From Clostridia bacterium (GTDB lineage Bacteria > Bacillota > Clostridia > Oscillospirales > SIG627), in NCBI GenBank assembly GCA_017439965.1, contig JAFSID010000049.1:1-37362 (forward strand): a DNA stretch of 37,362 bases, given 5' to 3'. Shown here piece by piece: positions 7,431 to 14,431 of the stretch. The notes under the pieces were generated by a model that did not search any database, had not been told where the DNA came from, and saw only the letters and a program-made list of their open reading frames with translations. Made by a program: the position numbers and the translations under genes. Positions within the stretch are counted from its first letter, which is position 1, and every line of letters starts with the position of its first letter.

Positions 7431-8132
7431 ATGTTTAATTTAGAACGGCAAGAGGAAATATTAAAGCTTTTAGAGAAAAGCAACAGCATAAGCGTGAATA
7501 AGCTGTCCAAGCTGTTGTACGTTAGTCCGCCTACGATTCGCAGGGATCTGACGGTCCTTGAGCAACAGGGAAAGGTACGCAGAACTCACGGAGGCGTTGT
7601 CTTGAGGCAAACCGCCGAAAAGGAAATACCCTTGATGCTCCGCGAGGACCAGAACAGCAAGGCTAAGCAAATCATTGCGAAAAAAGCGTCGGAATACGTA
7701 AACGACGGTGACGTAATTTTTCTTGATGCCTCCTCAACGGTAGCGCACATTATCCCCTACTTAAAAAGGTTTAACGATATTATCGTAGTCACGAACAGCC
7801 CAAAAACCTCGATGAGCTTAGGAGAAGAAAATATAAAAAATTATTGTACGGGAGGCTTATTGCTTTCACGCTCTATCGCATACGTCGGCAACGAAGCCGA
7901 AAAATTCATTTCCAGCATAAACGCCGACGTGTTCTTTTTCTCAAGCAGAGGCTACGTAGAGGACGGGCATATTACCGATTCGTCAATAGAAGAAGCAACC
8001 GTAAGGAAGGCTATGATTAAAAACTCGGACAAGGTGTTTTACTTGTGTGACAGCAGTAAAAAGAACAAAAAATATATGTATAATATTTGCAGTACGGCAG
8101 ACGTGACGGGAATTATTGATGAATTGCCATAA
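7431..8132 (+). CDS. DeoR/GlpR-family transcriptional regulator
   Basis: 233 residues. An N-terminal DeoR winged helix (residues 3-57, signature SVNKLSKLLYVSPPTIRRDL, then GKVRRTHGG) is followed by the DeoRC sensor domain, which resembles phosphopentose isomerases and binds sugar phosphates. FLDASSTVAHI and VVTNSPKTS correspond to the phosphate-binding loops of the family. It is divergent from the GatD-like/AlsE-like pair and is their likely repressor, induced by a ketose or polyol phosphate. The ribosome binding site is AGGCGG. The transcript ends in a long hairpin at 8149-8193. Confidence 0.9.
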   Translation: MFNLERQEEILKLLEKSNSISVNKLSKLLYVSPPTIRRDLTVLEQQGKVRRTHGGVVLRQTAEKEIPLMLREDQNSKAKQIIAKKASEYVNDGDVIFLDASSTVAHIIPYLKRFNDIIVVTNSPKTSMSLGEENIKNYCTGGLLLSRSIAYVGNEAEKFISSINADVFFFSSRGYVEDGHITDSSIEEATVRKAMIKNSDKVFYLCDSSKKNKKYMYNICSTADVTGIIDELP

Positions 8133-8148
8133 GAAAAAGAGAAGCAAA

Positions 8149-8193
8149 AAAGGTGCTGTAAAAAACTCTATTCGAGTTTTTTACAGCACCTTT
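8149..8193 (+). terminator. Strong hairpin terminator, possibly bidirectional
   Basis: A 20-bp perfect stem, AAAGGTGCTGTAAAAAACTC (8149-8168) with its complement at 8174-8193, and a 5-nt loop. It terminates the DeoR gene and may also serve the convergent EamA operon. Its core GCTGTAAAAAACT is shared with the hairpin at 13301-13335, and both lie just outside the AGGAGAT-bounded element. Confidence 0.8.
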
Positions 8194-8198
8194 CTCAT

Positions 8199-8254
8199 AG
8201 GAGATATGCTTATGCTTTCTTGTTTTTGGCGGTCTGGGCTTTTTTACATCTCCT
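8199..8254 (-). repeat. Mosaic intergenic element, copy 3 (internally deleted)
   Basis: A 56-bp version bounded by AGGAGAT (8199-8205) and ACATCTCCT (8246-8254). Read on the minus strand, its first 47 nt match the start of the 220-bp copy at 13072-13291. It then jumps straight to the TATCTCCT end, as if the middle 160 nt had been deleted. The shared hairpin follows at 8149-8193. It lies between the convergent DeoR and EamA genes. Confidence 0.75.
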
Positions 8255-8259
8255 ATTAA

Positions 8260-9111
8260 TCACGCTATATTTATAAGCACCATTGAGGCAATTCCCAAGA
8301 TAAAGCCTACAACCTGACTTTTCGTGAATTTCTCGCGGAACAGTGCGACAGAGAAGATAAAGGTCAAAACGAGGTCACCTGCCGAGGAAATCGGATAGTA
8401 AATTGAAGTGGGTATTCTTGAAAGGCAGAGGAAGGAGAAATAATTTCCGATGCCGTTGAAGATACCGCTTGCGCCCGACCATACCACGCCGTAGCGCAAT
8501 GCCGTTTTAGCCTTCTTGCCCTCACGGAATATTGCCGCAACGAGAAGAAGCGCGACCGCGATAATAAGTGAATAAATCATAAACGAGCCGTCACGGGCAC
8601 CGCCAAAGCGTATCTGTTGCATTTTTATAAACAAGAGGCAAGAGCCGTTTGAAACGAAAAGCAAAATTACGAGTATCACCCATTTAAGTGTGAATTTTTC
8701 ACCGCTTCCGCGCTTTGCGTAGGTGAAAATAAAGGAAAGAGCAAGAAGCACAAGACCTAATATCTGAATACCTCCGAGGCTTTCTCCCCAGAAAATAAGA
8801 CTCCAGCCAATCGGAATTATCTTAGAGTAAGCAAGAACGAGATTGGTAAGCCCGAGTGAGCCACAGCCGATGGCAAGCACGCAGGTAACGCTCGCCATAG
8901 CAAAGCAAACGCCCATTCCGATGCAATAGGGCAAAAGCTCGGGAGAAAAGCTCTTATTTGCAGTAGTCAACAAAAAGTAAAGAAGCGAGAAAAAGGCAAT
9001 CATCGTGCTGACGTAAAACTCACAGCCCGAGCATTTAGCGTTTACCTTTTTCTTAAAAACACTTTGAACGGTAGTAGCAAAAACCGATATAATCACAAAT
9101 AATGCGGTCAT
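8260..9111 (-). CDS. EamA/DMT-family transporter
   Basis: 283 residues that are almost entirely hydrophobic, with about ten membrane segments arranged as two five-helix halves (about residues 1-135 and 140-283). This is the pattern of drug/metabolite transporter (EamA) proteins. Conserved-looking pieces include QSVFKKKVN near the start, SLGLTNLVLAYSKIIPIGWS in the first half and SRIPTSIYYPISSAGDLVLTF in the second half. Substrate unknown. The ribosome binding site AGGAGA lies inside the last codons of the upstream metalloprotease-like gene, and the gap is 4 nt, so the two are coupled. It may export or import a product of that partner, but this is speculation. Confidence 0.85.
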   Translation of the reverse strand: MTALFVIISVFATTVQSVFKKKVNAKCSGCEFYVSTMIAFFSLLYFLLTTANKSFSPELLPYCIGMGVCFAMASVTCVLAIGCGSLGLTNLVLAYSKIIPIGWSLIFWGESLGGIQILGLVLLALSFIFTYAKRGSGEKFTLKWVILVILLFVSNGSCLLFIKMQQIRFGGARDGSFMIYSLIIAVALLLVAAIFREGKKAKTALRYGVVWSGASGIFNGIGNYFSFLCLSRIPTSIYYPISSAGDLVLTFIFSVALFREKFTKSQVVGFILGIASMVLINIA

Positions 9112-9115
9112 ATAA

Positions 9116-9871
9116 TCATCTCCTGTGCTCAGCCCTTATGGCGTCGTCTATGTCCTTTTGAGTATAATTACTCGTCACCCTCAAAAAATATCCGCTTCTC
9201 ATATCAACCTCGTCGGTCCATCCGACGAGATAAGCGGTGAGCGGGTCTATCCTTTCACAGCCTGCGGTCATCATAACACTGTCACCGATATGAAGCTTGG
9301 CACTCTCCTTGAGAGGCTCGGGGTAGTAATAATCCTTTGCGCCAAACTGATGCAAGACCTCGTGTACGATGCTCGTATGTCGGAAGAGCGCCTGACTCTT
9401 ACCGATGAAGCAGCATTCACCGAAATCGGCGTAGCCCTCTGTCGCAACCGAGGCAAAGCCGCGAAGCTTTTTATTAAAGGCAAGAATTATGCAGGAGTCG
9501 TCAAGACCGTGCTTTTTCTCATAAAATTCCTGAAACTCGTCAACGCTTTTAAAGGAATACTTTCCGAGAGCCGAGTTTATTATATCTCTCCAGTTGCCGA
9601 AGCCTACCTTATCGTTAGTGGTAACCGAGTCAAAGGCGTATTTTATCTTAAGACTTGCTCCATATTCTCTCGCCTGCCTTTCAAGACAGGAGATTGCCAT
9701 ATTGCAAACACTCTTAAAGCCCTGAAGTGAGACCTCATCCCACCTGCTCTCAGGGTCGTTGACCGTAAAGAAATAAAAGGCAACGTTACCGACAAGCGCC
9801 TTGCACGCACCGCGGTTTTTATAGTTTAACATAAAATGCTTCGGAAACATAACAAGCGGATTTATGCCCAT
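9116..9871 (-). CDS. Predicted HExxHxxGxxD metalloprotease, family unknown
   Basis: 251 residues, no family recognised with confidence. The notable feature is HEVLHQFGAKD (His170, Glu171, His174, Gly177, Asp180), the extended zinc-binding HExxHxxGxxD signature known from metzincin-type peptidases such as snapalysin. No signal peptide, propeptide or membrane segment is evident, so it is probably cytosolic or needs another export route. The region before the motif is mixed alpha/beta, and DDSCIILAFNKKLRGFA may be the edge strand of the protease fold. It is the first gene of an operon with an EamA transporter and is divergent from a PocR-AraC regulator. The ribosome binding site is GAGGTGA. Function is inferred from the motif only. 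Confidence 0.6.
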   Translation of the reverse strand: MGINPLVMFPKHFMLNYKNRGACKALVGNVAFYFFTVNDPESRWDEVSLQGFKSVCNMAISCLERQAREYGASLKIKYAFDSVTTNDKVGFGNWRDIINSALGKYSFKSVDEFQEFYEKKHGLDDSCIILAFNKKLRGFASVATEGYADFGECCFIGKSQALFRHTSIVHEVLHQFGAKDYYYPEPLKESAKLHIGDSVMMTAGCERIDPLTAYLVGWTDEVDMRSGYFLRVTSNYTQKDIDDAIRAEHRR

Positions 9872-9899
9872 ACGATCACCTCACAAAATCATCGAGGAT

Positions 9900-9928
9900 A
9901 TCATATCACAACCAATGACTTTTTTCAA
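9900..9928 (-). promoter_or_regulatory. SigA-like promoter of metalloprotease-EamA operon
   Basis: Minus strand TTGAAA (9928-9923), 17-bp spacer, TATGAT (9905-9900), 29 nt from the start codon. The 222-bp divergent region separates it from the AraC-type gene. Confidence 0.7.
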
Positions 9929-10032
9929 GAAAAAAATACTTTTTGTAACACAAAAAAATATGCATAATTCAACCGATTTATGTATAATCGTCCCAAAACA
10001 TCCTATTTTCTTCCCGAAATGGACAAAATCTG

Positions 10033-10061
10033 TTGATTTTTCGATATTACGGATATATAAT
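10033..10061 (+). promoter_or_regulatory. SigA-like promoter of PocR-AraC regulator
   Basis: TTGATT (10033-10038), 17-bp spacer, TATAAT (10056-10061), 33 nt ahead of the ATG at 10094. Confidence 0.7.
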
Positions 10062-10093
10062 TCAAATGAATATTGTCTGTCGGAGGTGATTAA

Positions 10094-10894
10094 ATGCACA
10101 TATATTACCGAATGGATAAGCTGAATATAATCATCAAGAGCCTTGCCGAGCTTCTCGGAGCCAACATTCTCGTGCTCAATTCAAATGCAGAGTATCTTGC
10201 CTACTATTCAACCAACGACAAATACTGCTCAAGCCTCAAGGTGTTTCCAGAATTTATAAAAAAGTGTGCCGACTGCGACAGACGGATACTTGAGAGGTGT
10301 ATGGAATCCTCAAGCGTGGAAATGCATTACTGTCACGCAGGACTCTGCGACGTTGCGATACCGATAACCAAGGACAGCGTACTCGTTGCCTACGTCATTC
10401 TCGGAGGCATACGCACTTCAACCTCGCCCGACACTCCTAAATATAAGCTCTGTGACAATTCCGAGGAGCTTTATTCAAGCATCACGACCTTCACCGAGGC
10501 ACAGCTTAAAAATCTCACCGAGCTTCTTCCGTATATCGTTTTCAACAGTGCGATAGTCATTGAAAACGACTCTATTCTCGATGAAATAGTCGAATATATC
10601 CGCTCTAATCCGAGCGCCGATTTATCGGTCAAGGCGCTTTGCCGACGCTTCTTTATTTCAAAGAACGTGCTTTACAAGGCATTTGACAAGGAATATGGCT
10701 GTACCGTCAAGAGCTTTACCGAAAGGACCAGAATCGAAGCGGCGGCAAAGCTTCTGCTCGATACAAGCTCCCGTATAATGCAGATAGCCGAGCAAACGGG
10801 CTTTAATAACTACACGGTCTTCTGCAAGACCTTCAAGGAGCAATTCCGAATGACTCCGTCAGAATACAGAAATCTGAATAAGGGCAAAAAATAG
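10094..10894 (+). CDS. AraC-family regulator with PocR sensory domain
   Basis: 266 residues. The N-terminal 165 or so look like a PocR ligand-binding domain, including its cysteine pattern (FIKKCADCDRR, then MHYCHAGLCDVAIPI) and the LVAYVILGG strand. PocR domains are known to bind small organic ligands such as 1,3-propanediol or sugar-derived compounds. Residues 165-262 are an AraC double helix-turn-helix (LSVKALCRRFFISKNVLYKAF; IMQIAEQTGFNNYTVFCKTF). The start at 10094 is chosen for its GGAGGTGA site; an ATG 18 nt later lacks one. It is divergent from the metalloprotease-transporter operon, which it probably activates. Confidence 0.88.
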   Translation: MHIYYRMDKLNIIIKSLAELLGANILVLNSNAEYLAYYSTNDKYCSSLKVFPEFIKKCADCDRRILERCMESSSVEMHYCHAGLCDVAIPITKDSVLVAYVILGGIRTSTSPDTPKYKLCDNSEELYSSITTFTEAQLKNLTELLPYIVFNSAIVIENDSILDEIVEYIRSNPSADLSVKALCRRFFISKNVLYKAFDKEYGCTVKSFTERTRIEAAAKLLLDTSSRIMQIAEQTGFNNYTVFCKTFKEQFRMTPSEYRNLNKGKK

Positions 10895-10923
10895 CGTTGT
10901 GTTTTTAGCACAACGCTATTTTC
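10890..10923. terminator. Terminator between convergent genes
   Basis: AATAGCGTTGTG (10890-10901), 7-nt loop, CACAACGCTATT (10909-10920) then TTC. The left arm overlaps the stop of the AraC-type gene and is preceded by an A-run, so it can serve both that gene and the convergent vWA gene. Confidence 0.8.
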
Positions 10924-10928
10924 GGCTC

Positions 10929-11543
10929 TTACAAATCCGAGCGCCAATCCTCGTCAAGACCGCCGCATCTGACCGATCCGACAGCCTTGCTCATTGCAGA
11001 GTAGCAAGCCTTAAAGCCCTTGGCAGACTGACGGTAGCCTGCCGAGTGCTCTCTCTTTATACCGATGCTCTCGGCGGTATCGCCTGCATCAATGTTTGCC
11101 GCAAGGAAAATAAACTCCCAGCCAAGCTCACGGTGAGCCTCAATCATTCTCTTGACCTCGGCGCGAGTAAACTCACGGCTGGCATTCTCCATACCGTCGG
11201 TGGTTATGACGAATATGGTATGCTCGGGCACGTCCTCCTCGCGTATATATCTGTGGACGGTATCAATATGGCGTATCGCACCGCCCACCGCGTCAAGAAG
11301 CGCGGTATTACCGCCGACGCTGTAATCCCTCTCGGTCAAGGGCTTGACCTCCTCAAGCCTTACTCGGTCGTGCAAGATTTCACTCTTGCCGTCAAACAAA
11401 ACCGTTGAAACGTAGCAGACGCCCTCAAGTCTCTTCTGCTTTTCCACCGTTGCGTTGAAGCCCCCTACCGTGTCCGACTCATAGCCCGACATTGAACCGC
11501 TTCTGTCAAGAATAAATACTACCTCTGTAATTCCGTTTTTCAT
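10929..11543 (-). CDS. von Willebrand factor A domain protein
   Basis: A 204-residue stand-alone vWA domain. The metal-ion-dependent adhesion site is intact: DRSGSMSG (Asp13, Ser15, Ser17), Thr80 in GGNTALLDA and Asp116 in TTDGMEN. No signal peptide, sortase motif or membrane helix, so a cytosolic adaptor role is likely. Small intracellular vWA proteins often work with AAA+ ATPases or stress proteins, but no such partner is adjacent. The start at 11543 is chosen because GGAGG stands 8 nt before it; an ATG five codons upstream would overlap that site. An intrinsic-terminator-like hairpin lies immediately upstream of the ribosome binding site. Confidence 0.85.
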   Translation of the reverse strand: MKNGITEVVFILDRSGSMSGYESDTVGGFNATVEKQKRLEGVCYVSTVLFDGKSEILHDRVRLEEVKPLTERDYSVGGNTALLDAVGGAIRHIDTVHRYIREEDVPEHTIFVITTDGMENASREFTRAEVKRMIEAHRELGWEFIFLAANIDAGDTAESIGIKREHSAGYRQSAKGFKACYSAMSKAVGSVRCGGLDEDWRSDL

Positions 11544-11564
11544 TTTTATATCCTCCAAAAAAAT

Positions 11565-11601
11565 AATATGACCGTTTGGTTTTTTACCTCACGGTCATAT
11601 T
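11565..11601 (-). terminator. Hairpin with T-run in front of vWA gene
   Basis: On the minus strand AATATGACCGT (11601-11591), 15-nt loop, ACGGTCATATT (11575-11565), then ATTTTTTT running into the GGAGG of the vWA gene. By position it ends transcription from the MFS gene, but being directly adjacent to the ribosome binding site it could also attenuate the vWA gene. Confidence 0.6.
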
Positions 11602-11624
11602 TTAGCATTATTTATTCTCTTCGG

Positions 11625-11649
11625 GGTCTCTTTGAAAGAGACCTTTTTT
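11625..11649 (+). terminator. Plus-strand-oriented terminator hairpin
   Basis: GGTCTCTTT (11625-11633), G, AAAGAGACC (11635-11643), followed by a T-run to 11649. It is oriented to stop plus-strand transcription, although no plus-strand gene lies close upstream except the AraC-type gene at 10094-10894. A further inverted pair AACACGCA/TGCGTGTT lies at about 11652-11681. Confidence 0.5.
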
Positions 11650-11739
11650 ATAACACGCAGAAAGTGTGCAATTGCGTGTTCAAAAAAAGTCTACCTCTTA
11701 AAAAGGCGAGCATTATAATCAGTTGCGAAGGCGACTTTT

Positions 11740-12942
11740 TTAATTTGGCTTTTCGGCTGAAGCGGATTTTTTCTTATAAAGATAAATCAAGCCGAGCGTT
11801 AAAACTATCGGGAATACGGTTGCCGTAAGCAATCCTGTCTTGAGGTTACCGCCTGCCATTTCCGCAACCTTACCCACCATAGCGGGACTTACGGTTGCGC
11901 CCAGGTCACCTGCAAGGGCTAAAAAGGCGAACATAGCCGTACCGCCGAGAGGACATTTTCGGGAGGAAATGCATATTGTACCCGGCCACATAATACCGAC
12001 CGCCAAGCCACAAAGGGCACACGCTATAAGTCCGAGCACGGGCAAGGGTGATAAGGATGCCACAAGGTAACAGCCTGCCGCCGACGCACCGCAAATAAGC
12101 ATAACCCTCGTCAAGTCAGCGCCCTCTCCCATTTTTCCGTATGACATACGGGCAATACCCATAAAGGTGGCGAACATACAAGCGCCTGCTAAATCACCGA
12201 CGGTCTTGGAAACGCCGAGAGCCGACTCGGTAAAGGCGGATGCCCACTGGGACATAGTTGCCTCGGAGGCACCTGCACATATCATAAGCACTATCATCAA
12301 GAGGAAAATCGGCGTGCTGAGAAGCTGACGGATGCTCATGCTCTTGCCGTCCTCGACGAGTCTTTCGATGGGGCAGGTTATGAAGTTGAAGGTGTTATAC
12401 AACGGCACGAGTGCCCAGATAAACGTAAGTATCTTCCAGTTTTCAACTCCGAATATAGAAAAGAATATGGTTGAGCCTAAAATTACGCCTACCGCTCCCC
12501 AGCAATAAAACGAGTGGAGAAGGCTCATCGCTCCCGCCTTGTTTTCAAAGGGGCAGGCCTCGACTATCGGGCTTACCAAAACCTCTATAAGACCGCTTCC
12601 GATTGCGTAAAGCACGACGGCAATCAGAATACCCGTAAAGGGATTCGGGGTCACCTCGGGCAGAATTGCCATTAAGACGAGTCCTACCGACGAGAGTAGC
12701 TGAGATGCAACCACACATCTGCGATAGCCTATTTTGTCGGCGTACTTCGTTGCCGCAGTATCAACTAAAAGCTGGGTGAAATAAAAAACGAAGGGAATGA
12801 GCGCTATCTTCTCAAGCGATATTCCGTAGCTTGCCTTGAAGGTCAGAAAGAGCAACGGTGAAAAGTTTCCCGATATGGCTTGCGTTACGAAGCCGAGATA
12901 ACATGCTATCAGCGTTTTTTTGTAGTTCTTCTGCTTTGTCAT
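11740..12942 (-). CDS. Major facilitator superfamily transporter
   Basis: 400 residues with about twelve hydrophobic segments in two six-helix halves separated by a polar loop near residue 190-205 (CPIERLVEDGKSMSIRQ). The loop between helices 2 and 3 reads KYADKIGYRR, the MFS motif-A position (G-x3-D-x2-G-x-R-x type). The overall look is that of the FucP/sugar-MFS or general MFS_1 group; substrate unknown. The ribosome binding site is AAGGAG. It has its own promoter (12981-13009) and lies downstream of a mosaic repeat element rather than in an operon. Confidence 0.85.
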   Translation of the reverse strand: MTKQKNYKKTLIACYLGFVTQAISGNFSPLLFLTFKASYGISLEKIALIPFVFYFTQLLVDTAATKYADKIGYRRCVVASQLLSSVGLVLMAILPEVTPNPFTGILIAVVLYAIGSGLIEVLVSPIVEACPFENKAGAMSLLHSFYCWGAVGVILGSTIFFSIFGVENWKILTFIWALVPLYNTFNFITCPIERLVEDGKSMSIRQLLSTPIFLLMIVLMICAGASEATMSQWASAFTESALGVSKTVGDLAGACMFATFMGIARMSYGKMGEGADLTRVMLICGASAAGCYLVASLSPLPVLGLIACALCGLAVGIMWPGTICISSRKCPLGGTAMFAFLALAGDLGATVSPAMVGKVAEMAGGNLKTGLLTATVFPIVLTLGLIYLYKKKSASAEKPN

Positions 12943-12980
12943 AATTACTCCTTAAACGTCAAACAGTATCTGCTTGCCGT

Positions 12981-13009
12981 ATTATACCACTCAACCGAGA
13001 AAAACTCAA
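12981..13009 (-). promoter_or_regulatory. SigA-like promoter of MFS gene
   Basis: Minus strand TTGAGT (13009-13004), 17-bp spacer, TATAAT (12986-12981), 39 nt from the start codon. Confidence 0.7.
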
Positions 13010-13071
13010 TACAAATTACGATTGTTTTTATAACAAATTCGAACACCTTAACAGCCACATCAAATACAAAA

Positions 13072-13291
13072 AGGAGATGTAAAAAAAGTCCAGACCGCCA
13101 AAAACAAGAAAGCATAAGCAAATGAGACTGTATATCAAAACAAATACAGAAATATTAAGGTAAAAACTCAAAAATGAGTTTTCTCGAATAAATTATATGT
13201 TTTTGGCTCTGAACAAACCTCGCCACTACCGTACACTCGTACGCTGACGGGCTTCGGTTTGTCCATTCTGGAGCATTTTTTCCTATCTCCT
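13072..13291 (+). repeat. Mosaic intergenic element, copy 2 (full, 220 bp)
   Basis: The longest copy in the window. It runs from AGGAGATGT (13072-13080) to ATCTCCT (13285-13291), so the ends form a 7-bp inverted repeat. Inside are several pairings: GCCAAAAACA with TGTTTTTGGC, CTGTAT with ATACAG, AAAACTCA with TGAGTTTT (across AAA), and GTAC/GTAC in the CGTACACTCGTACG block. No reading frame. A hairpin shared with copy 3 follows at once (13293-13340). It accounts for most of the 400-bp gene-free stretch between the MFS and LOG genes. Confidence 0.8.
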
Positions 13292-13292
13292 G

Positions 13293-13340
13293 AAAAGCGG
13301 CTGTAAAAAAACTCTAACCAAGTTTTTTTACAGCCCCTTT
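13293..13340 (-). terminator. Terminator of LOG-family gene
   Basis: GGCTGTAAAAAAACT (13299-13313), 7-nt loop, AGTTTTTTTACAGCC (13321-13335), with weakly paired extensions. It lies 3 nt beyond the stop of the LOG gene on the minus strand, ending in GCTTTT. It is related to the hairpin at 8149-8193. Confidence 0.75.
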
Positions 13341-13343
13341 TGA

Positions 13344-13922
13344 TTATTTCTTGAGACGGTCGATTCCGTAACCCGGACCCTTATCGTTTTCGATAGCATC
13401 CAGCATTTCGTCGGCATCGGTAAAGAGAGAGTAAAGCACACGGCATTCCTCGTTGATGAATTTGGTTGCCATTGAGTGCTCCATCATCTTCTGGAAGTTG
13501 TCATAGTAGCCGTCGATGTCAAAGACGGCAATGGGCTTTGTGTGACGCTCAAGCTGTTTTGCGGTAAGAATTTCAAAGAACTCCTCAAAGGTGCCGATGC
13601 CACCGGGTACGGTGATAAATGCATCGGAAAGCTCCTCCATCTTCTCCTTGCGGTCGCGCATATCACGGGTATAAATTACCTCGTCGCATTCGGGATAAAC
13701 TATCTCAACGTTCTTTTCAAGAAAGAAGGTGGGAATAACTCCCGTAACGTTTCCTCCTGCCTCGTGTACTCCGCGGGCAATAGCGCCCATAAGTCCCGAA
13801 CCGCCTGCACCGAATACAAGGTTGTGACCTCTCTCTGCCATTCTGCGACCGAGAGCCTCGACCGCCTTTACGTATTTTTCGTCAATCTTAGTGCTTGCCG
13901 CACCGTAAACACAAATATTCAT
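13344..13922 (-). CDS. LOG-family nucleotide 5'-monophosphate phosphoribohydrolase
   Basis: 192 residues of the LOG / TIGR00730 Rossmann-fold family. Visible motifs are the N-terminal VYGAAST, the glycine loop GAGGSGLMGAIARG, the RD..RK pair in YTRDMRDRKEKM and the diagnostic PGGIGTFEEFFE. Characterised members hydrolyse nucleoside 5'-monophosphates (in plants cytokinin riboside monophosphate) to the base and ribose 5-phosphate. In bacteria the physiological substrate is usually unclear. The start at 13922 is preferred because GGAGG precedes it by 7 nt; an ATG six codons upstream overlaps that site. Monocistronic, with its own promoter and terminator. Confidence 0.9.
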   Translation of the reverse strand: MNICVYGAASTKIDEKYVKAVEALGRRMAERGHNLVFGAGGSGLMGAIARGVHEAGGNVTGVIPTFFLEKNVEIVYPECDEVIYTRDMRDRKEKMEELSDAFITVPGGIGTFEEFFEILTAKQLERHTKPIAVFDIDGYYDNFQKMMEHSMATKFINEECRVLYSLFTDADEMLDAIENDKGPGYGIDRLKK

Positions 13923-13979
13923 AAAATACCTCCGATTCAATATAATTAAAGTATATGCAAATTTCCTTAATTTGATTAT

Positions 13980-14008
13980 ATTTTAGCATAATCCCCTCTG
14001 TATGTCAA
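13980..14008 (-). promoter_or_regulatory. SigA-like promoter of LOG gene
   Basis: Minus strand TTGACA (14008-14003), 17-bp spacer, TAAAAT (13985-13980), 58 nt from the start codon. Confidence 0.75.
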
Positions 14009-14040
14009 TTGCGATTATGTTAAAATCCTTTTGAATAGGC

Positions 14041-14079
14041 TTAAAAATCCCCTCTGCATCAATATGGTGCAGAGGGGAT
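14041..14079 (-). terminator. Terminator of OPT-PqqD operon
   Basis: ATCCCCTCTGCA (14047-14058) pairs with TGCAGAGGGGAT (14068-14079) across a 9-nt loop; on the minus strand the stem is followed by a T-run. It lies 3 nt beyond the PqqD-like stop. Confidence 0.8.
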
Positions 14080-14082
14080 AGT

Positions 14083-14430
14083 TTATTTGAGAATTATAAA
14101 TTTATTCGCTTCAAGCGTTTTGAAATACTGTGCAAGCCTTTCGTAAAGTGGCTGAGCTTCTTCCCCGAAATGCTCTTCAACAAGCTTACCGATTTCGATA
14201 ATATTCCTTTGCCCGTCGATGAGAGGGAAGATGAAGCTTCCGTATTTCTCAAGGTGAATATAGGAGATTTTCGGCTTTTTCAAAAGTAATTGAGTAGCCC
14301 TTTTCATAAGACCCTTGTTTTCAATCTCAAGCGTAACGCTGCCGTCCTCATCGGACGACCACTTGACGTCGGGAAAAATACAAGGCGTTTTCTCAAGAAA
14401 ATTTTGTGATAACGCTTCGCGTTTTTTCAT
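14083..14430 (-). CDS. PqqD-like small protein
   Basis: 115 residues resembling PqqD-family proteins, whose fold is the RiPP recognition element that holds a peptide substrate. The core is SYIHLEKYGSFIFPLIDGQRNIIEIGKLVEEHFGE, followed by a C-terminal helix, LYERLAQYFKTLEANKFI. No PQQ, radical-SAM or precursor-peptide gene lies nearby. It starts 1 nt after the stop of the OPT transporter, which ends in coding sequence holding an AGAAAGAGA stretch for ribosome binding, so it is coupled to peptide uptake. A longer frame upstream overlaps the transporter and has no better start. It may recognise or chaperone peptides, or regulate the transporter; this is inference. Confidence 0.72.
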   Translation of the reverse strand: MKKREALSQNFLEKTPCIFPDVKWSSDEDGSVTLEIENKGLMKRATQLLLKKPKISYIHLEKYGSFIFPLIDGQRNIIEIGKLVEEHFGEEAQPLYERLAQYFKTLEANKFIILK

Positions 14431-14431
14431 T

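Noticed and set aside
13991-14058. ATCCCCTCTG occurring in the LOG promoter spacer and in the neighbouring terminator stem
   Set aside because: A single 10-nt match in 60 bp without further symmetry; most likely chance or a decayed copy, not a supported operator.
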